Below, piece after piece: positions 21,945 through 34,739 of a stretch of DNA of 64,000 nt. The DNA is from Atherinomorus stipes. Taxonomy: Eukaryota; Chordata; Actinopteri; Atheriniformes; Atherinidae. Location: contig JALJCO010003053.1 in the NCBI GenBank assembly GCA_023101725.1, positions 434,001 through 498,000 on the forward strand. Direction: 5' to 3'. The notes beneath the pieces were generated by a model. That model worked only from the letters and a program-made list of their open reading frames with translations, was not told the origin of the DNA and did not search any database. Within the stretch, counting starts at the first letter, position 1; the number at the start of each line of letters is the position of its first letter. The position numbers and the translations under genes are program-made.

Positions 21945-22527
21945 CCACACTCTCAAAAGTAGAGGTACGAGACAGGAACATTTCTGTACCTGTGAGTACA
22001 TTTTTTACAAATGTTCTCTCAAAAGTACAACATTGGTCTTTATGAGGCCAGAAGTGTACCTTTAAACAAATATGAAAAAGGGTTCAAAGTAATATGAAAT
22101 ACAAATTTGTACCATTTCAACTCAAAGGGTACCTGCAGCATTAAAAAATGTGTGTAGCTTGTACAATAGCTATAATTAGCAGTACTTCTAAACAGTAGTA
22201 TAATTATAGTTACTATATTATGATTTTCATAATAGTCATAGTAATCATAGTAACAATTATATGTATTATAATATGATGTGTTTGGCATAATATTTATATA
22301 ATAATTATTCATTTATCATTAGCATTTTTGATTGTTGTCTCTATTTTATTGACTTTTATTCATCATTTTTAATTGGTTTAATTGTACTTTAACTGGTACA
22401 GCTTGATAAGATACAAAAATGGACCAGGACCGAAGGGTGCAGAAATGTCTTTTAAAAAGGAACACCCCCAGCGACAAGCGTTTGTACCCTTTAAAGTACA
22501 AACTGGTACCTCTATTTTTGAGTGTGC
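21945..22527. mobile_element. MITE nested in the Tc1-like element
   Basis: The ends are imperfect inverted repeats: CACACTCTCAAAAGTAGAGG at the left and CCTCTATTTTTGAGTGTGC at the right, continued by GTAC blocks inside. The centre is AT-rich with ATTATA/ATAAT runs. The exact boundary and target duplication could not be fixed. It sits just inside the left terminus of the Tc1-like element. Confidence 0.7.
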
Positions 22528-22619
22528 ATCTCACTTTTTTTTATTTTCATCTATAACATAATAAAGATACAGTTCAAACTTTACAGATAAACATTTTTGA
22601 CATTTCAATAACTTTCATG

Positions 22620-24454
22620 TCGTCTGTCAGTTGCTCCTTTTTTTGACTACCAACGTTTTGTGCAGCAGCAACCTCAGCCTCCCAGACACTGTTCAGAGAG
22701 GTGAACTAATTTACTTCACTGTAAATTTCACATTTAAGAAGAGTCCATACGTTTTCAATAGGGTGTAGGTCAGGTGATGAACGAGGCCATTTTATATTTT
22801 CATCTTAAAGGACTTTACCGGTTAGCCACGCAGTGGAGTACTTCAGTGCATGAGATGGAGCATTGTCCTGCATAAAAGTCATCTTCTTTAGATGCAGACT
22901 TTTTCTGTAAGAGCTTCTTCTAGAAACTGACAGTAGGTTTGGGAGTTCAGTTTTACTCCAGTTTTTCCCTGAAAAGACAAAATCTTCTTCTTTAAAGGAG
23001 TCATCACCTAGAAATCCCACTTTTTCGTGTTAAAACGTGTATTGGAATAGGACCTCAGTTGAAATGTGCCAGAATTTCCAGAGAGTGAAAGTGGCTTAGT
23101 TTTTGAGTGTGGGCTCTCGTCACACCAGAATTTGCCACAAGAGCGTGCTCTCCACAGTACGCGATTTGGATTTGCCGCCAGCATTGACGTCATAGCTGCT
23201 AGCTGCTAACGTAAGCTCTCTTTAGCACCACCTGAAATCAGCTGATTACCTGCCGCGGAGTGGCGATTAATGACGGGCGTTGTCAAAGAGGAGGAGGAGC
23301 AGGACCCCCTGCCGCGGGGAGAAAAAAAAGAGCAAGTGCTGTACTGCTTTGGCAGCGCTACAACAGTGTTTTCAGCCACTCAGTGCTTCAGCAGTGGGCT
23401 AATTGACCAGGAACCAGCGAATTATAATTATTCAGTGAAGATTTGGAGTTGGTAAGTGTTGCTGCTTGTGTAACTTATCTTTTGTGTAAGAGACCAGGAA
23501 ACAATGGTAGACGAACAGTGACAAGCTGCTAACAAAGCTAAACAAGCTACACAGTTCTTGTTGTTCCCATCGGACGTCCGCTCCTTATTTTCATTTGTGT
23601 GCAGCCCTTTCACTCCACGTTTTCTCTCTATCAATCGTACCGTTAGGTTCTCATTATGTTTTTCTCCGTTGGGACATCATTTTCCTTTCACTTGGTCCAT
23701 CCTGAGTTTGACAAACCAAACTTTGTTTTGGTTTGTGAGGCTTGCCTCGTGAACGCGCTTATAGTCAAGTCTACTTCTCGTTCTTAAAACTTGCGAGAAA
23801 AAAGTGAGGGATGAAAAGAGGTCAAACTGAGCTTATTACATTTTTTCCCACCCAACTATGGTTAAAAATCAATTTAAAGATAATTTAAGGAGGACTGTGT
23901 ATGTAAAATACCAGGTTATGACACCTTGAATAGTTCCAGCCAATCCCACAACCCCATTTCCACCTCGCTGGCATCTGAGTCGGAGAGCAGATCTATGTCC
24001 ATCCATCTAGTCCATCAAGAGCTACTCTCATCTCATCAGTGCATAAAACCTTTATAAAATCAGTCTTTGGATATGTCTTGGCCTTGTCTTGAAACCTCGT
24101 TCAGTGGTGGCCGGGTTTTAGCTTTTCTTTCCTTAACGACATCCCTGAGCACTAAACACCTTGTCCTTCCGGATATTCCAGGCAGGTTACAGGTCTGGAA
24201 AAGGACAACGCTGGAGGATAATGGGTTCCTGGTAGCTTCTCGTTTGATTCTTCTCAGATCTTTGGCAGTTCATTTGCATCATTTTCTCTCAATACCTTTC
24301 TTGTTACCCTTTTGGGGATTTGCAACAAACGTTTGATGGTGTGGTCACGTCCTTATATCTTGGCAATTTCAAGAGTGTTGCATCCCTGTAAAAGATTTCT
24401 TTTTTTAATTTTTGACTTTTTGGATAGTCTGTTAAATCACTTTTTCTGGCCCAT
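22620..24454 (-). pseudogene. Broken Tc1/mariner transposase
   Basis: On the minus strand the start MGQKK is at 24454. The catalytic-domain pieces DEMRVALDGLDGW (about 24036-23998), FMQDNAPSHALKYSTAWL (about 22874-22821) and WPRSSPDLHPIENVWTLLK (about 22791-22735) follow in family order. QDN..H holds the second catalytic Asp, and SPDLHPIEN is the family block with the third acidic residue (Glu). The frame has in-frame stops and shifts and is split by a 938-base insertion at 22992-23929. The enzyme would cut and paste its own element at TA sites; this copy cannot be functional. Confidence 0.85.
22992..23929. mobile_element. 938-base TTAA-type element inserted in the Tc1 transposase
   Basis: The left end TTAAAGGAGTCATCACCTAG is matched by the right end, whose reverse complement reads AAGGTGTCATAACCTGG. 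The left flank is TTAA and the right is TTGA, a decayed duplicate. It interrupts the transposase before its DDSFKEEDF segment. The centre (23100-23320) is CpG-rich and unlike the AT-rich host element. No protein was recognised. Confidence 0.75.
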
Positions 24455-24676
24455 TTTGCCTAAGAAAAAGCAGCTGCCTAATGATTGTCCGCACCTTATA
24501 TCCAGTGTTGCCCTCCTAATGCCATACTCTCCCTTAATAAACAAATGCACATGTACCTTGTTTACTGACATCCATAGGACTGTCAAGTTTATACAGCTTG
24601 GGGTTGTGAAATTTGCATTGAAATGACAAAATTCTCAAAATTCTCACTTGCCTAATAACTGTGCACAGAGTGAATA

Positions 24677-27600
24677 GGTAATGTAGATTTTAATCACTCA
24701 CACATTTTTTCAAATGCTCTAAATTCTCAGTTATGAGTATGTCAAACAAAGAAACCATAAAAATAGAAAAATGACTAAAATAGTTTCACATACAATTTTC
24801 CTAACCAGGGAAATATGGGTAACCGCTTTCCAACTGACACCTGACTTTGTCCCTACATGCAAAACTGTAAAAATCTGACACCATCCATAGTCAACTGTTA
24901 TTTTTCAGGATGCCAGTTCCACAGAAACATATTTGTTTTTCTCAGATTTGTCTCACTTAATTTACACCTGCAGGAAGCTCCAGGTCAAAGTGATGATATC
25001 TACAAGAATCAGCTGTCTATAAATACCCATTTACGGGTACACTGTCAGCATTCACGGTCTTAACCTACAAATAGCAAATGTCAGTAATTTCTCTCCTAAA
25101 ATAGCTCAGCATATTTCTATCATAATATTTCTATTTCAGCTGCCTGGCTAAATTCATGTTGCAACTTTGGTATTGGGAAGAATCAGTGAGAAGATTAAAA
25201 GACTTAATTTAGATGTGCTTTTAGATGCCATTGATAAATCGTTGTGCTGGCCAAAAAAAACCCCAAAAAACTATGCACCATGAATTTATTTTAGTGCTGC
25301 TTCACAAATCTCCTCTTTGCTGAAAGAAGTTAGCGACCATGCCTAAAATTTGACATTTTTTGTTTGCAATTTTTTCTCAGCATGCAAAACTAAAGTATGT
25401 TTATGACAGATGAGGACATCTGTTGTGTTGTCATCATTTCAGGAAACTTAGAAGTTCTGCTCACACGATAAATGACTGGGCTATCTTCACTTCTAAGGAG
25501 CATATACATCATGTTTTTCATTGCGACTCCTCAGTTTTGCTGACTGCATGAATAGATCTATTCCTGTCAGACCAAGACACTGGCTAATTGCACATTATGG
25601 TGCAAATATTTACATTTACTGTATAAAACCAAACGATACATATTTTTTAAATTGAATATTTTTAACAATTGGCATTTAATGTCTTTTTATAACGGGTACA
25701 ACAAAATTGTGCTAAATTTACTATGCAAACATACATTTTATAAAAACAAAAAATGGAAATGAGAATGATAACATCCAAATGTTTGCAATTCTGTTGTTTT
25801 GTTGTTGTTTTTTTTATTTTCGTGTCATTGGGAATATTCCTTGGTGTTAAATACTTTTTTAAGGACACATTTACGAAGCATTTGTTACACATTGGGATAT
25901 CTGAAGCAGCTGTATTAAAAAATAAACAACAAAAAAAAAAAAAAACATTAGGGCAGCCCTGGGCAGAAGATATACTTACTGCATTCTGCTCATTTTAAAA
26001 GTTAGACAAAGCCAATATAAGCCCTGCAGCAAAAACTTCAATGAGCCTTTTCTCAATTGTTTATGTACTGTTATCTTTTATGTCACAAATTTCTTGTGCA
26101 TGCCCCATAAAATACATAAAAAAATAAAATAAAATAAAATGTGGACATACAGTGTTTGGAAACTGCACACAACAGACAAATTCTAAGCCTAGTATAAAGA
26201 TGATTCATATTTAAGTAATTCAATATTCAATTAATGCATAACTGACATAGTTAAATTAAAACTGTTGCATATTTCAAGTAAGAATGTTGGCTTCATCTTC
26301 AAGATAGAAATGACTAACATAATCAAATATAAAAACTTAAATATTATGTATCACTTGAAAAAGAGGAGTTTGAGTGCACAAGCTGAATATACAGTAAATT
26401 GTTCTTTGAGCATCATTTTCTACAAACAGTAAAAAACTAACAGAAATAAAACATTCAAACAAACTGTACAGGGAAGTTTATAACACACTAATAAAGTTAA
26501 CTTGAATAAGGCAGATATGCATAAATGGGTTTATGATTTCACATGTCATGAAATCAGTTATTGACAGCTTCCCAACACAAACATTGATCTTTAAAAGCAA
26601 TTACCTGCTGCTGCAGAGCAAGTCCCATGCCCGAAGAAAAATTTCCAATCCTGTTCAACAAAAGAATGTCGAGGACATTCACCGTGTGTACCTAAATTCC
26701 TCTTTTTCAAGTGTTAGCACACAGAATTTAATCATAACTTTATTTCATATCATTAACATAAAGGCAACATTATTAGTTATTATTATATTATTATTATTAA
26801 TTATAATTTTTTGCTGCAATTCCAATTTAACCTCAGCAGCAATGCATTAATTAAATACTGCAGTACCTGTAAGCAGGATTTTGCTCCTTTTAGAGCATAT
26901 TCACCCCCCTGTTTATTAGTGTTTTATTTAAGGTAACCATACTGTGAAATTTATATATGGAGTTACCTTTCAGGGGTGATATAATGGTGCATTTGCTTTC
27001 AGATGTCTTCATTAGCTCTTATTTTGACCCCTTAAAAACTCGGTTTCATACATAACAATAAAAATGCAGCTTGCTTTTAGCAGCACCATCCCTCAGCAGA
27101 CTAATTTCATAGTGTCACACTTGATTCAAATAATCATCGCCCATCTGTTACAAACTGCAGCTGCCAATGCAAAAATAATATAGATGCATGCTCTCTAAAC
27201 CCAACTGGCTGGACAACTTTTCATTACAATAACATAAGCCCAGATTCTATTCCTCTATCAATAAAAAGCTTGGTAATACCATTTGCTTCTTTTAGATTTG
27301 ACTCTTTAAAAGCCACAGGATGGCATATGCAATACAAATGATAGATGCTCTCTATCAGTTTCTTGATAGCATTCTATGCCCTGCTAATTGAGGAGAAGCT
27401 TTCAAAGCTGACACACTGAGAAGAGAAAGGGGGGTGGGGGGAGTTTGATTTAGCACATTAACGAGGGACAAATGGAAAATATCCTGCAACAGAACAGAAT
27501 GACAGGGCAGTCATTGAGATGTACTCTGAAAGCAAGTAAAGACATTTCCCCCGATAACATTCCATCACTTAATCGGGAGATGTGCGTGTAGGCATGCTGG

Positions 27601-30600
27601 TGCGTTTGTTTTCCATGTCCTCCTTTGTCTCCGTTCCACTTATATCCATCTCTTTATTTATTTTCTTTTATTTGTTTTTGTAATCACACCATTTCTGTGG
27701 TGGAATTCAAGACAAACGAGAACTAAGCCAGTGCTAATTCTATCAAAAGCATTAAAGGAAAATTACACTTTGCCTTTTGAAGCTAGTTTTTTGTCACAGT
27801 TCTAACTTTAAACTAATAAAAACAATATGGACGTCACAGTATATATAGAAAATACATCTTGTTACATAAGAAATGGCCATGTTCTTGTTTGTATTTTCAT
27901 TTCTAAATTCTCACATTGTGGCAGAGAAGTGCTCCTGCAATGGTACAAAATGTGCAAAGTTCAACTGTTTCATTTTCTCAGTTCTTTCTAAGCTACATTA
28001 CTACTGTGACAAACTTTGATGAAACTTGAATGATTTTCTTTGTGTTTCTTATAGGTAAAACTTCAATATGTAGATAAGTTCAGAAGCTCGTTTTTTTGTC
28101 TTCAATACTGACAATGTTACTTTGAAGTTGAATTAAAAACACGATCAGACAGCATTCTCTTCTTCTGGTCTCAGGAGCCCTGCTACTCCAAAATTGCATT
28201 CTGTGTCTGAAAGATAAACTTAATGAAAAAAAAAAAAGCTAAAGCACTCACTGCATGGCCACCCTCATAGCAAACAATGCATGGCAAATCCAATTACTTC
28301 AGACAGGACAAGTTTCTGAAATATGCATTTCTGCTATAAGGGTTATCTTAATATGAAAACATCAATTCAACCTTTTAACCTGCAAACATTGTCAGCCTGA
28401 GAATATTTCACCACTACAATAAGACACAAAAAGGCCTTTTTTCTGTGCTTGTTCTGTTACTTCTGTTTTACTGTCTTTTTTTTTCAGTTTTATGGTAACC
28501 ATAATAACCTCATTTGATTTGTCAGGTACAATAAGTGAGTATGAAGCACAAAAATGGAAAGGGTGCTTTGAATTCTGACTCAAAGAAAAGAAAATCCCAC
28601 TCTTTCTTCTTTTGTTTTGTTTTGTTTTTGTTTGTTTTTTGCACCCCCACCATCCTGGCAACCTGACATGGCCAATCACAGTGTGAGGTGGCCTTTCTTC
28701 GCTATAGCCACACACCCCCCGACACCAGTCATGGGGCCAAGTTCCCACAGCCGTAAGTTAAACCCATGGTGTCATTTTCTTTTGGATGACGTCATGTGGT
28801 GGGACTGTGACTGCGTTGCATGACGTGGCATTGATTGATATCTCTAAACTCTATCTCTTCATATTCTGCCCTCCTTTTATATATATATATATATTCTGTA
28901 CATTGTTATATTGGCAGTCTGTGAAGTGCAGTTATCGGTGCCGTTCTTGGCTGGTACCTGTAAATGACATGCTGACTGGTTGGTTGATTATAACTGGAAG
29001 TGGCCTTTAACCCTTTGTGCCATTGTACCGTGTGCCCTTGTGATGTTTTACTTTATCTTGTGGGGTTCATGTGTATGGATGTACTATATTCTCTATTTCT
29101 CTATTTCTTCACATTTACATCCAATGTTCCTCTTCCACCCAACTGTTATTTTGTTTTCCAATTAAACGCTTTGCAAAAAGGACCTTTTTCTCCATCTGAT
29201 CGACAGATGTTTAGTTGAGAGATCACCAAAATGACCCTATGTTTGTGTAGCCAATTAAATCTCCAACGTTCACATAGAGTGCACAGGCAAATGTTGACAC
29301 TGCACTTCTCTGTGGATTCCAGTTGCACAGGGAGTACTTCTGCAAGATTGTGTTGTTTGCCTAACACGAGAATCACTTCCCATTTATTTATTTATGAGGG
29401 TACAAACCAATTACAATGGAAGAGCTGGAGGCAGTGTCACAAACCCACTTGGTCCCAAATCTGTCCACCACACCCACTGATCTAAGCATGGTGCTTTTAG
29501 TGTTTTTAGTAGGAGTATATCATTTGAAAAGTTAGATCTTATGACTTTGCTATTTCAGCATTGATAATTGTTGCTGAACCTATTAAAAGTCAGCAGACAG
29601 ATCCAGTGAAAAAGGTTCTTTCTTTGCAAGTGAAAGTGTTGCTATCCTCCATGGCCAACACGAGGGATTTAGTAGATTTTAGTCAATGAAGGATCTGCGA
29701 GTGACTTGCCCTCCTGGCATCTATTCAGTAAACTCTGAGGAAAGTAGCAGAGATGAAGGGAGTGGAGGTGGTCCAACCAAATAGGGAGAGAAAAAACGTT
29801 TTCTGGTCTCAGCTATTCCTCTCAGCTATCTGGTGTCAGATGCATAAATGATGCACTCACAGGAAAAATATACAGTACATGTCCCTTTTCCTAAAAATAC
29901 AGGTATTAATTAGGAAAGAGTGTATGGTGAGAATATGTGCACCTCACACATCCCTCAAACTACACACATGTTTTTAGAGCAGTTTCTACTTCATATTGTG
30001 AAGAAGAAATGGGCATTGGGCAAAATTTTGATATACAAGAAAACAGGCTGCAAGATTAGTACAGGATAGGGCTTTTGCCTGATATTTTTTTCTTATCATT
30101 AGCTACTTTTTGACCTACCAAAAATTTGGACCACATACATGAGCATGTGGTCAGAAAGTGGGCTTCCAGACATTTCTATGTATATTATGCAAGAAAAATT
30201 CCCAAAGCTAAGCCTGCAAGCGTAAACTGAGATGTCTCATTCTTCAAAGGGTGATTTGTAAAATATTCATGTAAGAAATGAAGGCAATCCAGACCCCAGC
30301 CGACATACAGCACAGTTCATACAAGGTTTTATTTTCCTACTTTGACTATTCTCATGAAAACTGTAAGCATGGATGAATACTAAAACAATTTGTGAGAAAG
30401 TTAAAAGTGTGTTATGACATATTTTTGCCACTTTTACAGAATTACAAATGGCAGGTTAGAAATGTGATTTAACCATCAAGTTTAACAATGATAATAAAGT
30501 TCATCTAAAAATATCAGGAGAAAAATTAAAATGGTACCTTTTTATATTGAAAATATTTTTAATAAAATTTTAGGTTGGAAATATTTCAATTTATTTTTCG

Positions 30601-32666
30601 GGGGAGTACATCTATTCATGTTACTTTCGGGGCTCATTTACACTCCCTTTCCCAGCTACCCTGTCAAACATCACTGCCTACAAACTCCCCAACCTAATCT
30701 CACAGAGATACGTAAAATATACACAGATTTGAATGAGGTCTCATTCAAACTTGCTTACCTGTTCCCGGCACATGACTGTTCAAATTTACATACTGGGACC
30801 AAGACATTTAGGCCAATGTTACAGTAAATCAGTGGTAGAGCTAGTTTGTGGCGTCTGCACAACTTTTCCGATTTGGAAACAACAAAATAAAAGCACAATT
30901 TAAGTTTTCCAATGCAGAAAAAAATATTTTAATATCTTTATCGTAATTTCACTGAATTGACCGTAGTAAACTATGCACAAGCAAAAACCAAAAATGTTTT
31001 TTGTCCAGATGAAAAACTTTATGCTATTGTCCTCTGTAAATAGTTTTTACATTGTAATTCCACTTCAATAAAACTGTCATTTATTTTTTTTAACATTATT
31101 TCACACCAGTATTGAAATGGTAAACCTATGCCAAAGGAAGGCTTTTACATTTGATAATCAATGATGTAACCCTGATTCTGACCAGTAACCTCAAATCCAT
31201 AATCTCATGCCTTCTTTCAGACTTGTATGAATGACCTAGATTGTGAATAATATTATAACTCTAAATGTGACTCATTTTGGAATATACTTCCCAAAGAAAT
31301 TGAAGGAAAAACACAATGTTTATACTCAGTCTTGCAAATGCCTTTGACCAACTGTTAATGAAATGGAAAAAAATAAAATAAAATTCAGGTTTTCGCTAAA
31401 CCAAATATTGCAAAAGTCTTCATCTGGAGAGTAGCATATGTCATAAGACTCTACATGACTCCTGCTATGAAAAAAATTACCTTTCAAGCTTGACCTCCAT
31501 GCATATTTGAAGAGGTATAATTTAACACCAAAAGGGGTTAACGACATGGAACCAACTGTTTCAGTGAAATCTTGGGCGGAGCTATAATAATACGTCAAAT
31601 GCTATACCCGACTGCGGGCTCTGTCAAATATGAATAAAATACCTTTTCACCAATTTCACAATTCAAATTCTTAAAATCTGAAAGTTGTGTTCCCCAACTT
31701 TTAAACCCCCTGGTATAATTTTAATTCATTGGTTGCAAATCTAAATTATATACAAAACAATCATATCCTGTAAAGACTACAATAACGTTTAGCGTTGCTA
31801 TGCAGCTGAAAACAAATCTGTGCCATGATTGTAGTTGTTCAGAAAGGCTCAATGATAGAAACATATCTTTTAAAACACTATCTTGGATCAAATGGCTAAA
31901 TAGTGATTACACTATTTCTAGATTGTATAGATTAATACAACGGAAATTTGATGGTTTATTTAAGATATACAGTCTTTTATTAAACAAAATGGGTTTATGA
32001 TAGCTGTTTAATCTGGTTTTGCAGTCATAGATAGGGCTGTAAAAGCAAATGCTTCGTTAATATTTCAAACATATTGTACAGCCAAACTGTCAATTACTTG
32101 CTTACTAAATGATCAATGCTGGAAAAAGGAGGCTAAATATATATATTTTTTATTTATGATATTCTCATCAAACGTATAAAAAATTAACACTTTTGCAAGT
32201 GTATCACAACTGCAGCCAATAGAAAGAGCAGAAAGAAGGCCGATGAGACAGAATGTGATACATGCAATAAATACAGCAGCATTCTGATCCTGATTCTGAA
32301 AGAAAAAAACCTGCCAGGCAAAGCTGAAGCAGGGAGACTTTCACGTAAAACCCAATGTAGCATATGTCTTGCCAATTACAATGCCCATCTTAAAAAAAGT
32401 TCTGGGGAAGACCCAGGAAATGCTGAAGGAATTACGTTGTGTGGGAATGCCCCCCAGGATTCCCCTTGATGAAAATGGGTAGGTGGATGGATTAGTGGTA
32501 AATTGATGCACTCGCTCACATAAAATGACAGAAAAGAGAGCAAGATGTTCATAGTTAACCACAGTTAAGTCAATTAAAATAAAGATATAAACATTTTTTT
32601 CTCCATTAGAAAACGTAACTTGTGCTTGTATTTTGTCATTTCCAAACCAGAAAAAGACATGCAGAC
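24677..32666 (+). other. Long AT-rich non-coding stretch
   Basis: Presumed 3'UTR intron. It contains poly(A) and (TTA)n-like stretches (for example near 26770-26810) and an AT microsatellite at 28878-28894. No exon with good splice sites and coding potential, and no recognisable transposon or RNA gene, was found. The block at 27540-27620 is less AT-rich and could be a conserved non-coding element, which cannot be judged without alignment. Confidence 0.6.
28878..28894. repeat. Short (AT)n tract
   Basis: About eight AT dinucleotides. Confidence 0.9.
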
Positions 32667-32764
32667 TAGGGCTGCAACAACAAATTGTAAAAATAAATTA
32701 AAAACTATTTTCAAAAACGTTGCCAACTAATTTCATCATCGATTCATTGTGTCAGGTGATTTAT

Positions 32765-33326
32765 GCACCACCATGGAAGCTGCAGCAGACAAGATCGCGG
32801 GTTCTCTTTCTTTCTTTCTTTCTTTCTTTCTTTCAAATCAATAGCCAACCCCTCTTGTGTTTGTCCCGGTTTATTCACACTCGTTCGCTCTTAGCACGAT
32901 GTAAACAGCAAATTTCTCCTTCTACGCTTGCATTTTCAGCAGAGTAGGTGCTGAACGCTGCAGCTTCTGTAGTGTTGTGAACTCGCACGAACATGCAAAT
33001 AGAAACTACAATGTAATACTGTTTTGGCTATAAAAATATACTAAAGGATGTCATTTCGAGTAAATTATGGATGCTACCCACTCAGGACACTTGGATTGCA
33101 TTGGATGAGTAGTATGGAGGAATATTGCCAAGTGCCTGTGGACTTTTACGGACCTTTTTGGTTCAGTCGCCGGTGAACTCCATTATATGAAAGTTGGGGG
33201 AAAACGAAAACCTGTCCGATCTCCGGCTCCATTTGAGATATTAAAAAAGTGCTCCACAGTCTTGTTCAGCATGATGGTGAGTAGAAAATGAACGCAAATC
33301 ATTCCGTAGGTGTACTATTCCTTTAA
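32765..33326. mobile_element. Truncated second copy of the palindromic TTAA MITE
   Basis: The right arm (TACCCACTCAGGACACTTGG, TGGAGGAATATTGCCAAGTG, TAGGTGTACTATTCCTTTAA) closely matches 5040-5289. The central segment, TAGCCAACCCCTCTTGTGTT, is the reverse complement of the centre of the first copy, so the element is inserted the other way round. The opposite arm is missing from about 32765. A (CTTT)n tract at 32805-32834 corresponds to the short (GAAA)n at 4890-4905 of the first copy. Confidence 0.85.
32805..32834. repeat. (CTTT)n microsatellite
   Basis: About seven tetranucleotide units, apparently expanded from a shorter tract in the related MITE copy. Confidence 0.93.
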
Positions 33327-33761
33327 GCTTTAACTTTCTGACAAAGTCTTTGAATTGCAGCTTGCTTTAGAAGCAAAGTGGAACATTTTGTCAGTGCTGA
33401 TTTTTTGGTACACCCGAGTATGCACACGGCAGAACTCGGCAGAACATCGCTACACTCAAGGCTGCAGGAAGCATCAGCAGCTTCCAGCTGTGGACACAGC
33501 TGTAGATTTTCACCTCTGCTCCATGAACAAGACTGAAAATGAAGCTCAAAGCTGCCACTGATTGTCAGATATCAATGCCTCTTAGTTTACACTGCATAAG
33601 TACAGAGAATATTACGTATAAAATGAGCCTTGGTTACAGTTTTTTATTTAGATTTCATGTTAATTTGTTGTTTCTAATCACTCAGGTCACTTTAGGCAAC
33701 AAAAGCATCTCTTTATTCAACGCTCAAGAAACAAAATAATTTTTTGCCATACTTTGTATAA

Positions 33762-33973
33762 CAGGGGTGCCCAAAGCCCAGTCATCTAGAGCTCGTTCCT
33801 GCACATTTTGGTTGCATCCCTTCTCTAACACACCTGAATCAAATGAAAGGCCTCTGCAGAGCTGAATGACATGTACATGAGGGGATTAGCCATTTGATTT
33901 AGGTGTGTTGGGGAGGGTATGTTATAAAAGTTGCAGAATAGTAGCTTTCAAGGACTGGACTTGGTCACCCCTG
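33762..33973. mobile_element. 212-base hAT MITE with perfect 8-base target duplication
   Basis: The ends CAGGGGTGCCCAAAGCCCAGT and ACTGGACTTGGTCACCCCTG are inverted repeats. TTGTATAA is duplicated exactly at 33754-33761 and 33974-33981. Inside, ACACACCTGAATCAAATG pairs with CATTTGATTTAGGTGTGT. It is a different family from the one at 3657. Confidence 0.92.
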
Positions 33974-34739
33974 TTGTATAACATACATTTCTGTGTTTTT
34001 ATGTTGGTTTATGGCAAATTTATCCTTAAACCACTTAGATAAAGCAAAGCCATTTGAAACTATTCTTTTATTCTGTATTAGTTGATATTTCAACAGCTGT
34101 AGGACATTTAAGGTGAGAACATCGTTTCAAATAATGTTCTGTTGTTAAATTAAGTGATCAAAGGAGAAAAAAAAATTTCTCTGGCACCTCTAATCTGATT
34201 GTGTCGAGACCCCATCTGATTCATCGATGATCCATATTGTTTGTTGCAGCCCTAGAGCAGACACCATGAACGAGTTCCCTCTACGAATTTGGCCTAATGC
34301 TCATGGTCCCAACATGGAATTTTGAGCAATTACATGCCAGGAACATGTAACCAAGTGTTGCCACCTCATTCAAACCTGTGTTTAGTTCAAGTATCTCTTT
34401 GAAATAAGGTTGTACTGCCCATGTGTTCTTCACATTGGCAAGAATGTAAAGCTGGCCATGTTCTGACGTTTCACCCTACCCGTCGAGACATAGGCTATGT
34501 GCGGCACTGTATTATGACAGGGTAGCGCAAATGGACAGACGGGCCTGTCATTTCAGTCTGCGGCAGCACATTTCGACAACAGAGGGCTCGTAACTTTCCT
34601 TCTGGACGTCACATCTTCGAAATTCTAACTGTGGGGCTCATGTCCATGAAGGTGCAAGTGTTTTTGTGCTGCTCTGGGTTAGCCTTATGAAGCAGGAGTC
34701 TAACTCGTATTTAGCATTTTCTGACAAATAAACACCATT

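Larger units (their letters stand above)
21872..24676 (-). mobile_element. Tc1/mariner-type transposon interrupted by two MITEs
   Basis: The left terminus GTGTGCACAATTTTTAGGCAA (about 21877-21897) is the inverted counterpart of the right terminus TTGCCTAATAACTGTGCACA (about 24648-24668), with TA at each outer edge. The transposase is antisense and broken. MITEs at 21945-22527 and 22992-23929 are inserted into it. Without them the element would be roughly 1.3 kb, the normal size of a Tc1 element. It lies in the presumed 3'UTR intron of celf4, opposite to the gene. Confidence 0.88.
32667..34254. mobile_element. hAT-type element with two other MITEs inside it
   Basis: The left end TAGGGCTGCAACAACAAA and the right end TTGTTTGTTGCAGCCCTA are inverted repeats with the first 14 bases identical. 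The flanking octamers ATGCAGAC and GAGCAGAC agree at six of eight positions, as for an aged hAT 8-base duplication. Inside lie a truncated TTAA MITE (32765-33326) and a second, younger hAT MITE (33762-33973). No transposase was recognised. Confidence 0.8.

Noticed and set aside
24067..24336. 89-codon + strand frame
   Set aside because: It is the antisense of the broken Tc1 transposase.
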